Of a stretch of 57,624 nt of DNA, positions 9,724 to 20,900 are shown piece by piece (position 1 is the first letter of the stretch; every line of letters begins with the position of its first letter). The notes beneath the pieces were generated by a model that searched no databases, was not told where the DNA came from, and saw only the letters and a program-made list of their open reading frames with translations. Source of the DNA: Bacteroidota bacterium (lineage in GTDB: Bacteria > Bacteroidota > Bacteroidia > UKL13-3); assembly GCA_947492885.1 (NCBI GenBank), contig CANLPK010000009.1, positions 1 through 57,624 of the forward strand, given 5' to 3'. A program made the translations under genes and the position numbers.

Positions 9724-9768
9724 TTGTTTTGTATAAACTATTTCTATATTTGATTTTTTTAATCAAAT
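9724..9768 (+). promoter_or_regulatory. Bacteroidota-type promoter with overlapping inverted repeat
   Basis: TTG at 9724-9726 is followed after 18 bp by TATATTTG (9745-9752), a perfect -7 octamer, 22 bp before the ATG at 9775. A perfect 8-bp inverted repeat (ATTTGATT, 5-nt T spacer, AATCAAAT; 9748-9768) overlaps the -7 element and would also form a leader hairpin. It may be an operator. Confidence 0.5.
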
Positions 9769-9774
9769 CATTAC

Positions 9775-11784
9775 ATGAATAAGTTTTACGCATTTCTCTT
9801 TATTGCGATGTCTGCCTTTTCAACAAAAGCAGTGGCGCAAACATTTACCGATAATTTCGATTCCTATACTTCTGGAAATTATCTTGGACTGTCAAATACC
9901 ACATGGAAAACATGGAGCAATAGCCCCGGAGGTTCCGATGATGTGAAGATTAGCAGCGTGAAGGCTAAAAGCGGGAGTAATTCACTCTACTTCACTTCTA
10001 CAAGTGGCGGTCCAAGCGATATTGTTCTTCCTTTTGGAGGGCAGTATAATACCGGCACTTTGAATTTGAGCATGAACATGTTTGTTGATAATCAAAAGAA
10101 AGGTTATTTCAATTTGCAGGAGCAAACTACACTAGGTAAAGGCTGGAGTGTCGATGTGAATTTCGATTCATTAGGACAATTCAATTTAGTAAATACATTA
10201 TCAGGCGAATTATTAAAAGGATCCTATACTCAAAATGCTTGGATGAAGGTAGAATTGCAAATCAACCTCAATACCAATACCTGGAATTTTTTAATTGATG
10301 GTGTTTCTAAAGGAATCTTCCAAAATGCTTATCGTCAAATAGCCTCTATGGATATTTATCCAACAACCAACAGCTCTTATTATATCGACGATGTATCTTA
10401 TACTTATGCAGCCTATATCAAACCCAATTTGAATGGTACAGTATCGGCAATTAATAATGTATTAGGATCCTTGGCCGGACAAATTGTAACGCCAACAGTA
10501 GAAATACGTAATATCGGAACACAAGTGATTACTTCTGCAAGTGTTGAATTCACTTATAATAGTGTGAAGCAAACTAAAAATGTAAGCGGGCTTACTTTAG
10601 CGAGTTTGGCCACTACTACAATTACCCTTGATAATAATATTACTTTATTAGCAGGAGCAAGTACTGTAAGTGCAGAAGTGAAACTGGTGAATGGTATTGC
10701 TGATGATAATACGGCAGATAATTTAAAAGTATTAAACGTCAGTGCTCCCGTGCCTGCTACTGATAAATTTGTGGTTGCCGAAGAAGCTACAGGAACCTGG
10801 TGTCAATGGTGCCCTAGAGGTGCAGTTTGGTTGAAGAAGATGGATGATAAATATACCAACCTAATCATTGGTATTGCTGTTCATAATAACGACCCCATGA
10901 CTTTCTCTCCATACGATAAAGGTATTGGACCTAAAATAAGTGGCTATCCAAGTATGTTGGTTGATAGAGGAACTTCAAAAGATCCTTCAGCAATGGAAGG
11001 TGATTTCTTGACTCGTATCATGGTAGCACCCAAAGGTGTGATTCGCGGTGGTGCAAAATACAATGCAACTACCCGAGTATTGGATGTAAGTTTGACTACA
11101 AAATTTAAAACTGCAGTTACAGGCAATTATCGCATTGCTTTTGTCTTAGTAGAAGATAGTGTTACCGGTACTTCTTCAAAATATAGTCAATCGAATGCCT
11201 ATGCTGGTGGTGGTTCGGGAGCAATGGGTGGATACGAGTTATTGTCGAATCCAGTTCCTGCAAGTAAAATGGTATACGATCATGTGGGACGTATTATCTC
11301 TCCAAACTTTGCGGGCTTAAGCAATGCATTTGCTACCTCAATTAACCCCGGTGATTCGTTTACACATAACTTCCAAGTGGTGATCGATCCTACTTGGAAT
11401 ATTTCTCGATTACATATTGTAGGATTATTAATTGACCCAAGTGGTAAAATAGATAACGGATCCACCGTAGCTTTTAATAAAGCCATTCAAAATGGATTCT
11501 TAACAGGAAATAAGGTAACAGGTATTACTTCATTAGGAGGACCAGAAACAAGCAATGTCTACCCAAATCCTTCAAACAAAGATTTCAATATTGTTTTACC
11601 TGAATCGTTTAAAAATGCTGAGGCAATGATGATTTACAATATGCAAGGTCAATGCATTCAAACTGAAAAAATTAATGGCAAAGAAAATGTTCTTGTGCCA
11701 GCAGAAAAATGGACTCCAGGATATTATCTCGGCGTAATAAATCATAATGGATTGGTATTGCAAGTGAAATTGATAAAGGAATAA
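9775..11784 (+). CDS. Secreted Omp28-related protein with T9SS sorting domain
   Basis: This 669-residue protein has a signal peptide ending near VAQ (residue 22). Residues about 25-205 look like a concanavalin-type lectin sandwich (FTDNFDSYTSGNYLG ... YYIDDVSY), and about 215-320 like a CARDB or Ig-like domain. From about 330 there is an Omp28-like thioredoxin-fold region starting EEATGTWCQWCPRGAVWL, with a CQWC redox pair and SGYPSMLVDRG. The last about 75 residues are a type IX sorting domain (VYPNPSNKDFNIVL ... GYYLGVI). It is probably a surface or secreted protein; a disulfide-exchange or adhesion role is inferred from the CxxC and the lectin-like domain. It has its own promoter and ends at a strong terminator. 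Confidence 0.82.
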   Translation: MNKFYAFLFIAMSAFSTKAVAQTFTDNFDSYTSGNYLGLSNTTWKTWSNSPGGSDDVKISSVKAKSGSNSLYFTSTSGGPSDIVLPFGGQYNTGTLNLSMNMFVDNQKKGYFNLQEQTTLGKGWSVDVNFDSLGQFNLVNTLSGELLKGSYTQNAWMKVELQINLNTNTWNFLIDGVSKGIFQNAYRQIASMDIYPTTNSSYYIDDVSYTYAAYIKPNLNGTVSAINNVLGSLAGQIVTPTVEIRNIGTQVITSASVEFTYNSVKQTKNVSGLTLASLATTTITLDNNITLLAGASTVSAEVKLVNGIADDNTADNLKVLNVSAPVPATDKFVVAEEATGTWCQWCPRGAVWLKKMDDKYTNLIIGIAVHNNDPMTFSPYDKGIGPKISGYPSMLVDRGTSKDPSAMEGDFLTRIMVAPKGVIRGGAKYNATTRVLDVSLTTKFKTAVTGNYRIAFVLVEDSVTGTSSKYSQSNAYAGGGSGAMGGYELLSNPVPASKMVYDHVGRIISPNFAGLSNAFATSINPGDSFTHNFQVVIDPTWNISRLHIVGLLIDPSGKIDNGSTVAFNKAIQNGFLTGNKVTGITSLGGPETSNVYPNPSNKDFNIVLPESFKNAEAMMIYNMQGQCIQTEKINGKENVLVPAEKWTPGYYLGVINHNGLVLQVKLIKE

Positions 11785-11805
11785 TCCACTCAGATTAATA
11801 AAACT

Positions 11806-11840
11806 AAAAACGCTGTCGGTATTTTCCGACAGCGTTTTTT
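11806..11840. terminator. Bidirectional Rho-independent terminator
   Basis: A 14-bp stem (AAAAACGCTGTCGG with CCGACAGCGTTTTT) surrounds a 6-nt loop, with a T run on the plus side and a matching A run on the other. It separates the convergent genes 9775-11784 (+) and 11860-17724 (-). Confidence 0.93.
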
Positions 11841-11859
11841 ATGGGGTGGAAATTTGTAG

Positions 11860-14800
11860 TTATTCCTTAACAAACTTCTCCATTCGGTCACCTATTCTAA
11901 CGAGATATACTCCTTTGGCTAAATCACTAATTTCGATTTCGGTTTTTTGTTTGGTGATATTTCCAACCTTAACAATTTCGCCAAGGGCATTGATAATCAT
12001 AAACGAAACTGCTGTTTCATCAACACTAATTCCTATGATGATAATAATATTTTCGGCAGGATTTGGATATACTGAGAAAGGATAATCGATGATGCCCGAT
12101 CGAATACCAACATTACTTATGATGATACTATTTGAAATTGCGGAACAGCCATTCACATCGGTAATTCGTAATTTATATGTTCCTTTTTGAGTAATATCAT
12201 AGTTATTATTTGTAGCTCCCGAGATGGCGGTATCGTTTCTGAACCATTGATAATTTCCTGTGCTGGTGGTGGTGAGTTTTAAACCATTCAATATAATGAT
12301 AGGAGCAATAGGTAATGGATTCACAGTAACAGTGATTACTCTCGATGAATCTTTGCATGCATTTGCGTTAGTTACTACCACCTGATAACTACCTGCGCTA
12401 TTTGCGGTGTAATTTATTGCATTCGCACCACTGATATTATTACCATTCAGCTTCCACTGATAGGATAAGTTTGTTCCTGCATTGGCATTTAAAATAACAC
12501 TACCTCCAATACAGAATATAGTATCGCCTGTAGGTGTAATTGTTGCATTTGGTAAAGTATTTACCACCACAGTTACCGCACTTGAAGAGTCGGTACAATT
12601 CGTAATGTTATTCACCACAACAATATAATTCCCAGTACTATTAGCTGTATAGCTTGCGCTGTTAGCACCACTAATATTCAATCCGTTCTTCTTCCATTGA
12701 TAACTTAAGCCACTGCCAGTGTTTGCGTTAAGCGTAACACTTCCACCTTGACAAAAGCTAAGCGAACCATTGGCAGTAATAGAAGCACTAGGGCGTACAT
12801 TCACTACTACCGTTAAGGCACTCGATGAATCAATACATCCATTGGTATTGGTGACTACCACTTTGTAGTTGCCACTTACACTCGCGTTAAATGATATTCC
12901 AGTAGCACCCGATATATCAATTCCATCTTTTCTCCATTGATAGTTAAGACCGCTTCCGCTATTAGCCGAAAGTGTTACACTACCACCTTGGCAAAAGGTA
13001 GTAGGTCCTCCAGGAGTGATGCTCGCACTTGGCAATGAATTTACTATTACAGTAACTGCATTTGAAGAATCGATACAACCATTACTATTGGTTATGATTA
13101 CTTTGTAAACACCAGCGGCAGAAGCGGTGAGACTAGATGAGGTGGCACTACTAATATTGGTTCCATCTTTTCTCCATTGGTAATTTAATCCGCTTCCAGT
13201 ATTGGCAGTAATCAAAACATTATTGCCTTGACAAAATGTAGTAGCTCCAGCAGCAGTTATCGCTGCAGTAGGTAATGGGTTTACAGTAACTGTTATGGTA
13301 TTGGAAGAGTCAATACAACCATTGATATTGCTTATAATAACTTTATAAATTCCACTTGCATTGGCAGTATAGCTAATGCTTGTCGCACTACTAATATTCA
13401 CTCCATCTTTTCTCCATTGATAGGTAAGTCCGCTGCCACTGTTTGCATTTATAACAACACTACCGCCTTGACAAAAAGTAGTGGCACTTGCGGCTGTAAC
13501 AGTTGCTGTTGGTAAGGCATTTACTGTTACCACCACTGCACTCGATGAATCAGAACAACTATTGGAATTGGTTACAACCACTTTATAACTGCCACTAGTA
13601 GTTGCAGTATAACTCGATGAGTTGGCGGCTGAAATATTCGCACCATTTTTTCGCCATTGGTAGGTGAGTCCACCACCTGTATTGGCATTGATGACAACAC
13701 TTCCGCCCTGACAGAAAGTAGTGGCACTTGCAGCAGTTGCTGTAGCTGATGGTAAGGAGTTCACTACCACATTTACCACAGAAGAGGAATCATAACATGC
13801 ATTAGCATTGGTAACAATTACTTTGTATGCTCCCGAAGTGCTTGCTGTATAAGAAGCACTGGTTGCTCCGCTAATATTTGCCCCATCTTTACGCCATTGG
13901 TAAGTAAGTCCCCCACCCGTATTTGCATTCAATACCACACTGCCTCCTTGGCAAAAAGTGATTGCACTTGCGGGTGTAATTGTTGCACTTGGTAACGCAT
14001 TTACAACAACAGTAATTGTGTTTGAAGAGTCGAAACAGCCATTACTGTTGGTAACAACTACTTTATAAACGCCACTTGCAGATGCTGCATAACTAGCTGC
14101 GGTAGCTCCAGAAATGTTAGCACTGTTGAGTCGCCATTGATAATTCAAACCGCTTCCAGTGTTGGCATTGAGGGTTACATTACCACCTTGGCAAAAAGTG
14201 GTGGCGCCTCCAGCAGTAATATTTGCGGTGGGTAAACTGTTCACAGTGATAGCAATTGCCGAAGAAGTATCTATGGTACATGATCCTGAATTTACAATTC
14301 GACGGAACCAAGTATTATTGCTGAGCGTTGCCGATGAATAATCTTTGGAGGTGCTAGAACCTGCTGCTGCACTGAATCCTGCAGTGGCAGAGGTGATGCT
14401 CTTAATCCATTGGTAAGTAATAGGCAATGCAAAACTATCAATGCGAACGCGGTCGATATATAATTCGTTTCCAAATCCAGAATAAAATTCAAATCGTACT
14501 TGTGTTGTACCTGCAGGTAAGGTAATTGATTTTTTGCACCATTGTGTTGCAGTTGGAATAAACACAGAAGTTTGCGCAGCAGCAGTAGTTATTCCATTAA
14601 TGGTATCAACCGTTTGTGCCGATCCCCAAGCAGCCAAACGGGTAAAACTTGCACCATTAGAAGTGAGAATGATTAAGGAATCGCTATAACCCACATAAGT
14701 AGCATGCGCCACATCAAAGCTCAATTGCTCTGGTGAGACAATGGCAGTAAATGTTTTGGTATTCATTTGCGCTCTGCTTGTAGCCGACACATTGAAATTA

Positions 14801-17724
14801 TTTGCCATGATATCGCCTTTAGTCCCGCCTCTTATATAACTATTAAGCGTGTCGGCAATAAGTAAAGTATTTTGATTCAATACCAAATTCCAACCCGAAG
14901 GCGTTAGTGTTCCGCTAAATTCTTCACTCACTTTAGTGCCAGAATTCACTGCGGGTGCTCCGCCTGCCGGTTGTGAGCCCGTAAATAGGGTAGGTGCAAT
15001 TCCTAAGCATACCGATTGTGTGCCGCTGATGGTATTACTTGTTATCGCAGCAATGGTGGTGATATAATTTGATTTGGTGATATTATTACTTCCAAATGAA
15101 TTGGTGGCGGCGAGTGTAATACTATAGCTTGTTCCTGGGGCAGTAAACTGCACCAGTGGATTTTGAGAGTTTGCTGTAGTACCTCCAACAAAGCTATAAC
15201 TCGATGGCGTAATACTCCACGACCAAGAAGTTGGATTCAATGCACTTGCATCACTTAATGTCACTGTTTGATTGATGCATGGCTGTAATAAGGACGCGCT
15301 AAAATTGGGTATGGGCGCAGGAGAGAAGCCCACATTGGAATATAGGCCACGACCATGAGTAGCAGCAAAAACCATTTTATCAGAGCTGCGATATTGTAAC
15401 ATATCAACTCGAACATTGGCTAAGCCAGCATTAGAAGTAATCCATGAAGGTGTGGTAGCACTGAAATTGGTAGAGGCCCAAACACCAAGCTCGGTGGCAA
15501 GCAATACTTCATCACGATTATTCGGATTGAACAATACCCATCGAACGGGCATATCAGGTAAGTTACCTTCTTTACTCACCCAAGAGGTACCTCCGTTGGA
15601 AGTATACCAAACGGATGTAACTCCATAATTGAAAAATGTGACTGCGAGTTCATTTTCATTCGCACCAATATCAATACCTGAAATAGTTCCAGCAGGTAGG
15701 CTTGTACCACTAATATCAGTGATTGTAGGTGTATTATCGGCATTGGTAACTTTATAAACTTTGCCTGCTTCATTACCAATAAAAACAGTAGATGAAGCGG
15801 TAGTATATGGTGAGACTTTGAAAAAGCTGGCCATAGCAGCCATGCCTGTTATTGTTACAGAGGTAGCAGTAGAAGGTGTTCCAGTTACTGTTTTCACTCG
15901 GTAAATTGTACTTGTCGATCGGGCAGTATATAGAATATGTAAATTGTTATCATAACCTGCAGGATTAATGAATCTACCGGTTACATTGTCGTTGATTAAT
16001 GTGCCAGTAAATGATGCGCCACTGTTGGTTGATAAGTAGAAATTATTATAAACATAAGATGCAATCTGATAGGCAGGACTTGCTTGATCGATAAAACAAA
16101 GTGCTCCATCACCGCCAGTTACGTCGGTGGTTGCATTCATTCCTGCAGTGGTGAATCGCTGTGTGCCGTTATCCTGCGCCCCTGCCAAATAAATATTTGA
16201 TCCACTCGTAGGATGAATGGCGCATGAATAAAATTGAGTCACATTATAGTTATTGCTCTTAGCGGCAATTGTAGGGGTGGTTGCAGTTGCAGTTGCTGTT
16301 CTCCAAATACCACCATCATTGCCAAAATAAGCTACGGTACTACTTCCTGGTTCATAACAAATTACGTGCTGATCGGCATGAACATATTGGCGACTACATC
16401 CTCCCCACCAACTAGTTATTTGCGACCAGCTTGTTCCTCCATTCGTGGTTTTTAAAATATCTACGCCACCAATCATCACATGGTTCTCATCCGTTGGATT
16501 TACCGCAATGGCAAGGTCGTACCACGATTGGGTGCGAGTAAAATCGGCAGAGGATGATGAACAGTTTTGATCGAACCAGGCCGTAGAACCCGTAGCTGCC
16601 CAAGTAATACCACTATTGGTTGATTTGAATATACCTTGTATTGCACCCGTGGTTCCTACCAATGCATACAAGGTGGCGTTATTAGTTGGTGCTATGGCTA
16701 ATTCCACGCGACGGCCACCAGTGACGATGGTATTGAAATTTGTTGTGGTTGGATCCCAGGTACTACCATCGTTATCGGTATAATGATATTCACGGGTAGT
16801 AAAGTAATCGCCGATTCCAATATGCACTCTTCCACTATAAGCAATTTCTATATCGGAAACATTCTTTCCTGTATAGCCAATATTTGTGAATGTACCACCC
16901 GCATTGGATGAAATATAAATTCCATTTTTTGTAGCGATATATACTTTATGGTTGGTAGGGTGCACTACAATACGGTTAATATAATAAAATGATGATCCGG
17001 TGGTACTCCCAAGTTGTGACCAGGTTGTTCCGCCATTGGTTGTGCGCCATACTCCCGAGCCCCTTACGGCGTCTAAATTATACCATCCTTCACCTGTACC
17101 AAAATACATGGTATCACTATTTAGTGAGTCATAAGCCAAGCAGGTGATTGCAAGATTTGCAAACGTATCATTAATAGGAGCCCAATTCGGACTCGTAGCT
17201 GTGATGTCGGTAGTCTTCCAGAGCCCACCATCGACACCTGCCGACCAAATGGTTTTTTTAGTAGCATCGTTCGGATCCACCATGATGGCACGAGTTCTAC
17301 CCCCTACATTATTGGGGCCTCTCTCAACCCAAGGCGTGGTGCTGCTTCCAGGCGAATTGAGAACTGAATTGGCGCTCATCTGTTGCAGGATTCCAGCTAG
17401 ATTTTCACGCGTAGGGCGGCCCAAGGTAGGATTCATCGTACGATTGAAATCTTGTTCAATGGCTTCCATAGGACCATCAGTTTCAGCTTCCTCTATTTCT
17501 AATTCATGATCGTATGAAATGTTCTTTTCGGTGGTTTCAATACTTACCAATTCCTTTTGAGGTAACTCAGTACTTGCTTGTGAGGGTTTGGTGAATGCAA
17601 TTTTTTCAGATGCACCTTCTGGGGTTTTAGATGTACTGGTGGAGCGGTTAGTTATTGGCTTTATTAGTGCCCATAAAATACATAAAGAAAGTACTAAGAC
17701 GACAGGTAAAATTTTTTTCATCAT
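11860..17724 (-). CDS. Giant secreted BNR-propeller / PKD / Ig-repeat protein with T9SS sorting domain
   Basis: This 1954-residue protein has an N-terminal signal peptide (MMKKILPVVLVLSLCILWAL). Residues about 130-830 contain many BNR/sortilin-type propeller repeats (for example GVWRTTNGGTTWSQLG, GIYISSNAGGTFTNIG, GLWKTTD). A PKD-like domain follows (about 835-915), then a jelly-roll-like domain (about 935-1110). After that are eight near-identical 80-residue Ig-like modules, each with FCQGG or a variant, YQW and CxDSS motifs, a ninth degenerate module, and a type IX sorting domain (VYPNPAENIIII ... GVYLVRIG). This fits a surface-anchored adhesin or glycan-binding scaffold; the propellers could bind or cut a polymer. 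The ligand is unknown. It appears monocistronic. Confidence 0.9.
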   Translation of the reverse strand: MMKKILPVVLVLSLCILWALIKPITNRSTSTSKTPEGASEKIAFTKPSQASTELPQKELVSIETTEKNISYDHELEIEEAETDGPMEAIEQDFNRTMNPTLGRPTRENLAGILQQMSANSVLNSPGSSTTPWVERGPNNVGGRTRAIMVDPNDATKKTIWSAGVDGGLWKTTDITATSPNWAPINDTFANLAITCLAYDSLNSDTMYFGTGEGWYNLDAVRGSGVWRTTNGGTTWSQLGSTTGSSFYYINRIVVHPTNHKVYIATKNGIYISSNAGGTFTNIGYTGKNVSDIEIAYSGRVHIGIGDYFTTREYHYTDNDGSTWDPTTTNFNTIVTGGRRVELAIAPTNNATLYALVGTTGAIQGIFKSTNSGITWAATGSTAWFDQNCSSSSADFTRTQSWYDLAIAVNPTDENHVMIGGVDILKTTNGGTSWSQITSWWGGCSRQYVHADQHVICYEPGSSTVAYFGNDGGIWRTATATATTPTIAAKSNNYNVTQFYSCAIHPTSGSNIYLAGAQDNGTQRFTTAGMNATTDVTGGDGALCFIDQASPAYQIASYVYNNFYLSTNSGASFTGTLINDNVTGRFINPAGYDNNLHILYTARSTSTIYRVKTVTGTPSTATSVTITGMAAMASFFKVSPYTTASSTVFIGNEAGKVYKVTNADNTPTITDISGTSLPAGTISGIDIGANENELAVTFFNYGVTSVWYTSNGGTSWVSKEGNLPDMPVRWVLFNPNNRDEVLLATELGVWASTNFSATTPSWITSNAGLANVRVDMLQYRSSDKMVFAATHGRGLYSNVGFSPAPIPNFSASLLQPCINQTVTLSDASALNPTSWSWSITPSSYSFVGGTTANSQNPLVQFTAPGTSYSITLAATNSFGSNNITKSNYITTIAAITSNTISGTQSVCLGIAPTLFTGSQPAGGAPAVNSGTKVSEEFSGTLTPSGWNLVLNQNTLLIADTLNSYIRGGTKGDIMANNFNVSATSRAQMNTKTFTAIVSPEQLSFDVAHATYVGYSDSLIILTSNGASFTRLAAWGSAQTVDTINGITTAAAQTSVFIPTATQWCKKSITLPAGTTQVRFEFYSGFGNELYIDRVRIDSFALPITYQWIKSITSATAGFSAAAGSSTSKDYSSATLSNNTWFRRIVNSGSCTIDTSSAIAITVNSLPTANITAGGATTFCQGGNVTLNANTGSGLNYQWRLNSANISGATAASYAASASGVYKVVVTNSNGCFDSSNTITVVVNALPSATITPASAITFCQGGSVVLNANTGGGLTYQWRKDGANISGATSASYTASTSGAYKVIVTNANACYDSSSVVNVVVNSLPSATATAASATTFCQGGSVVINANTGGGLTYQWRKNGANISAANSSSYTATTSGSYKVVVTNSNSCSDSSSAVVVTVNALPTATVTAASATTFCQGGSVVINANSGSGLTYQWRKDGVNISSATSISYTANASGIYKVIISNINGCIDSSNTITVTVNPLPTAAITAAGATTFCQGNNVLITANTGSGLNYQWRKDGTNISSATSSSLTASAAGVYKVIITNSNGCIDSSNAVTVIVNSLPSASITPGGPTTFCQGGSVTLSANSGSGLNYQWRKDGIDISGATGISFNASVSGNYKVVVTNTNGCIDSSSALTVVVNVRPSASITANGSLSFCQGGSVTLNANTGSGLSYQWKKNGLNISGANSASYTANSTGNYIVVVNNITNCTDSSSAVTVVVNTLPNATITPTGDTIFCIGGSVILNANAGTNLSYQWKLNGNNISGANAINYTANSAGSYQVVVTNANACKDSSRVITVTVNPLPIAPIIILNGLKLTTTSTGNYQWFRNDTAISGATNNNYDITQKGTYKLRITDVNGCSAISNSIIISNVGIRSGIIDYPFSVYPNPAENIIIIIGISVDETAVSFMIINALGEIVKVGNITKQKTEIEISDLAKGVYLVRIGDRMEKFVKE
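12313..14232 (-). repeat. Eight in-frame tandem repeats of exactly 240 bp inside the giant secreted gene
   Basis: The Phe-Cys-Gln codons (complement CTTGGCAAA and close variants) recur at about 14190, 13950, 13710, 13470, 13230, 12990, 12750 and 12510, a constant 240-bp step. Each unit encodes one 80-residue Ig-like module. The adjoining segment to about 12100 is a ninth, degenerate unit. The constant period with no indels points to duplication or ongoing recombination between units. Confidence 0.93.
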
Positions 17725-17927
17725 AATAGGCTTGAGGATACAGTCAAATAGATTGTTATAGTTTTAGTGTTACATCAGATAGTTAGATAATTCTAAGAGC
17801 TAACTTCAATAAAAATTTATCCGAAGCCTAGAAATTAGTTTATCGTTTCTCTGAATACAAACATACTAAATTTATAGGATTTGACCATGCGTTTTAGGTC
17901 ATAAATTAGGAATCGGAGGGCCTGCAA

Positions 17928-20900
17928 TTACCATACATCCCAATCAACAGCCATGGTTTCATTTCGGAAGGTAGGCTTCTGTAGTCCATTGGTGAGCAGT
18001 GATACACGCTCTGAAACGGTTTTGCGTAGTGCTCCTATTTTAATGGTTGGATATTGATTTAAGGCTTCTAAAATTGTATAGGTAAAAACCCCATTTTGTA
18101 AATTTCCATTTTCTAAAGCAAATTGATTTCCTGCAGCAGCAGAGATGATTACAGCACCCGTATTCTGACCAACATTTACGAAAACATTTTGCATTAACTC
18201 AAAGCTATTTCTCAATCCAAAAGATTGTTCATCTCCATATTCAAGTAGCTGACTACCTTTTTTAAGTCCCATAGAGTCGGAGGTTTGATTCATCGAAATC
18301 ACATCATCCTTATCCACTTCACCACTATGACAAGCATCTATTAATAATAGTTTTTTACGGGCTGGAATGCTATCAAGTAGATGTTCCATAGATTCATATG
18401 CCAGCCCTTTTAATTCGGGATGCTCAAAATCTACACTGTATGTGGAAAGGATATAATTATACTTGCGATCGAGTAACCCATGTCCTGAATAGGAGATGAT
18501 GACTTTATCGTTCACCGATGAATTTAATAATTTACCTCTTAAGGCTTTGATATTTGCCACGGTTACTTGTGTATTAAATAGGGTGTCAATAATTAATTGG
18601 GCTCCATACTTCTCTCGTAATTTTGCACATAAATCGCGAATGTCCTTGCAGCTATAACGAAGGTTATATTTTGGGTTTGCAAATTGGTCAATACCGATAC
18701 CTACAAAATAAACTTTTGATTCGATGTTCTTCGCAGGGGTATAGTTTATGCTTATCGGTGTATGATTACTTTCCGATCCTCGGGTATTGGTTATAGCACA
18801 TTCAATGCGGTTAATTCCATTGCTTAATATAAGGGTTATCGAAGTGTCAAACGAATGCAGTTTGCGCGACTTAATGCTTAACCCATTCATTCCCCAAATG
18901 GGCACTTGATTAATCCAAACATTAACTCGGTCGATGAAAGCACTGGTATCGCTGGTGTTTAGGGTTAATTTCAAATCGGGCAATGTTTGGTTATAAGGCA
19001 AGCTTGATTTGTTTTTAAATTCTGCAATTGGAAGTTCCAATGTGTTTGATAAAGTATTGGTATCTATTTTTAATTTTTGAAGTCGCTTTCCATAAGCGTT
19101 TTTATAAGAACGAATCAGCATGGTATCTGTTGAATGAATAGACTCTAAAACCTTATCTGGACGGTTGAGTTTGATATCTAATTGTCCGATTGGAAATATG
19201 GCCTGATCTTTTTTTAATGCGATATAATTCAAAGCATTCTTTGTTGTGAAATACTCATTGGATGCATTGATGAAAATTTGATCCTCATCTTTTATGAAAT
19301 CCATATCCAAAGCTTTTTTCCAGCCATTTTCAATGTCAAATAAAGTAGTGAATGCATTCGTGCCTTTCACTATGAGCCAGGAACCTCTTACAGCCATCGA
19401 TTCAATCCCATTCGTATTGGCTTTGAAAACGGTCTCTTGATACAATCCATAAGATTCATATCCATACTTATATTGCCTACCTTGTTTTTGAAAATTATAA
19501 ACTTCAATCGTGCCATCTTCAAATCCAATGATGAAGTATTTCTGATTCGGTGTGAAGCAAGCCTGTGTAATACTTCCCATTACTGGGTTATCGCGATTGA
19601 ATATGGTATCGCCAGTTTTAATATCTACAATATACAATTCAAGTTTCTTCATGTACACAAGATATTTTCCATCTTCTGTGATACTCATTATTTTAGCATC
19701 TAGCTTAAATCTCATGGCATCAAATCCATCTTTGCTTTCACGGATCAATCGAATTTCGGGTGATTGGAATGCGATGGGCATCTGCTCATTCATACTCAAG
19801 CGCACCTGTCTGAATCCACTTTCATTGCCATGAGTATAAATTGCGGTGCCCTTTATTTCATAGCCTTCTCTGGCACTTATAATATCACGAACTACCAATC
19901 CATCCATGCCTTTTATTTTGTATTTATTAAATCTAAAAACTTCCTTTCCACTATTGATTTCATAAACTATAATATCATCATCAGCATTTGTGAAATAGAG
20001 TAGTTTGGCATCATTGGAAATATTCATTGCCTTAGTTTCTTTAGCCGAAAGTTTTAACTCGAATAATGAATCAATTTTTCTATTGCTAAAGGTTTTTGAA
20101 TAGATGGTTGTTTTGTTACGAAAGAATAATTTATCGGAGTAAGGTGAGAACACACCAGATAAGGGGTAGTTCTCTGCGGGTATCGCTTCGCGCTCTAAGC
20201 TAGAGAGGTCGATGGTATATAGGCCACTTCGATTGTTAAATAATAATCGATTTCCATCATTGGAAGCGATGACATTATAGGTATACTGGTCCCAGCGATT
20301 GATCTCGGATAATACAGCACCCGATCGCCCTTCCAGGATTTTTATATTCCCCCAATTATCACTCACTGCAAATATTTCAGCGGCTGCATTGTATACTAAA
20401 TTATTTATGATTCCATCAAACTGAACCTCTAAGAATCGATTGGAATCATTGAAAATATTACGCATGCACAATCGGCTATCTCCAATATCATAAATATAGT
20501 TACCATCTTTCCCTATTGCTCCTATGCCACCTCGATGCTCTTTTAAAATTACACCGGTATTGAGATTTGCAATTTTCAAATTAGAGTATTCATCAAAATC
20601 ATTAAAGAGGATATATTTTCCGTCATAACTAAGGCTCATCAAATCAACAACCTTCGTATTGGTTTTTCCCTTGCCAGTCAATGGAATGCTGAAGAGGTGG
20701 TTGTGATTAAGATCGAATACCTTTAGATAATTGCTTCCGTAGGTTACTAGCCTGGAGCCATCCAGGGTGCATTTAAAATCGAGCAAGTATTTATCGGGCT
20801 CAGCTTCCGTATAATAAAATAGTTCGCCCAAAGATAACCCCGAGTTTTTATGTAAGATGAGTGGATTATGCCATCCATGAATATTCATAGCCACAATCGC

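Noticed and set aside
12313-14232. CRISPR array from regularly spaced repeats
   Set aside because: The units are 240 bp, contiguous, in frame and encode Ig-like modules. There are no unique spacers and no cas genes.
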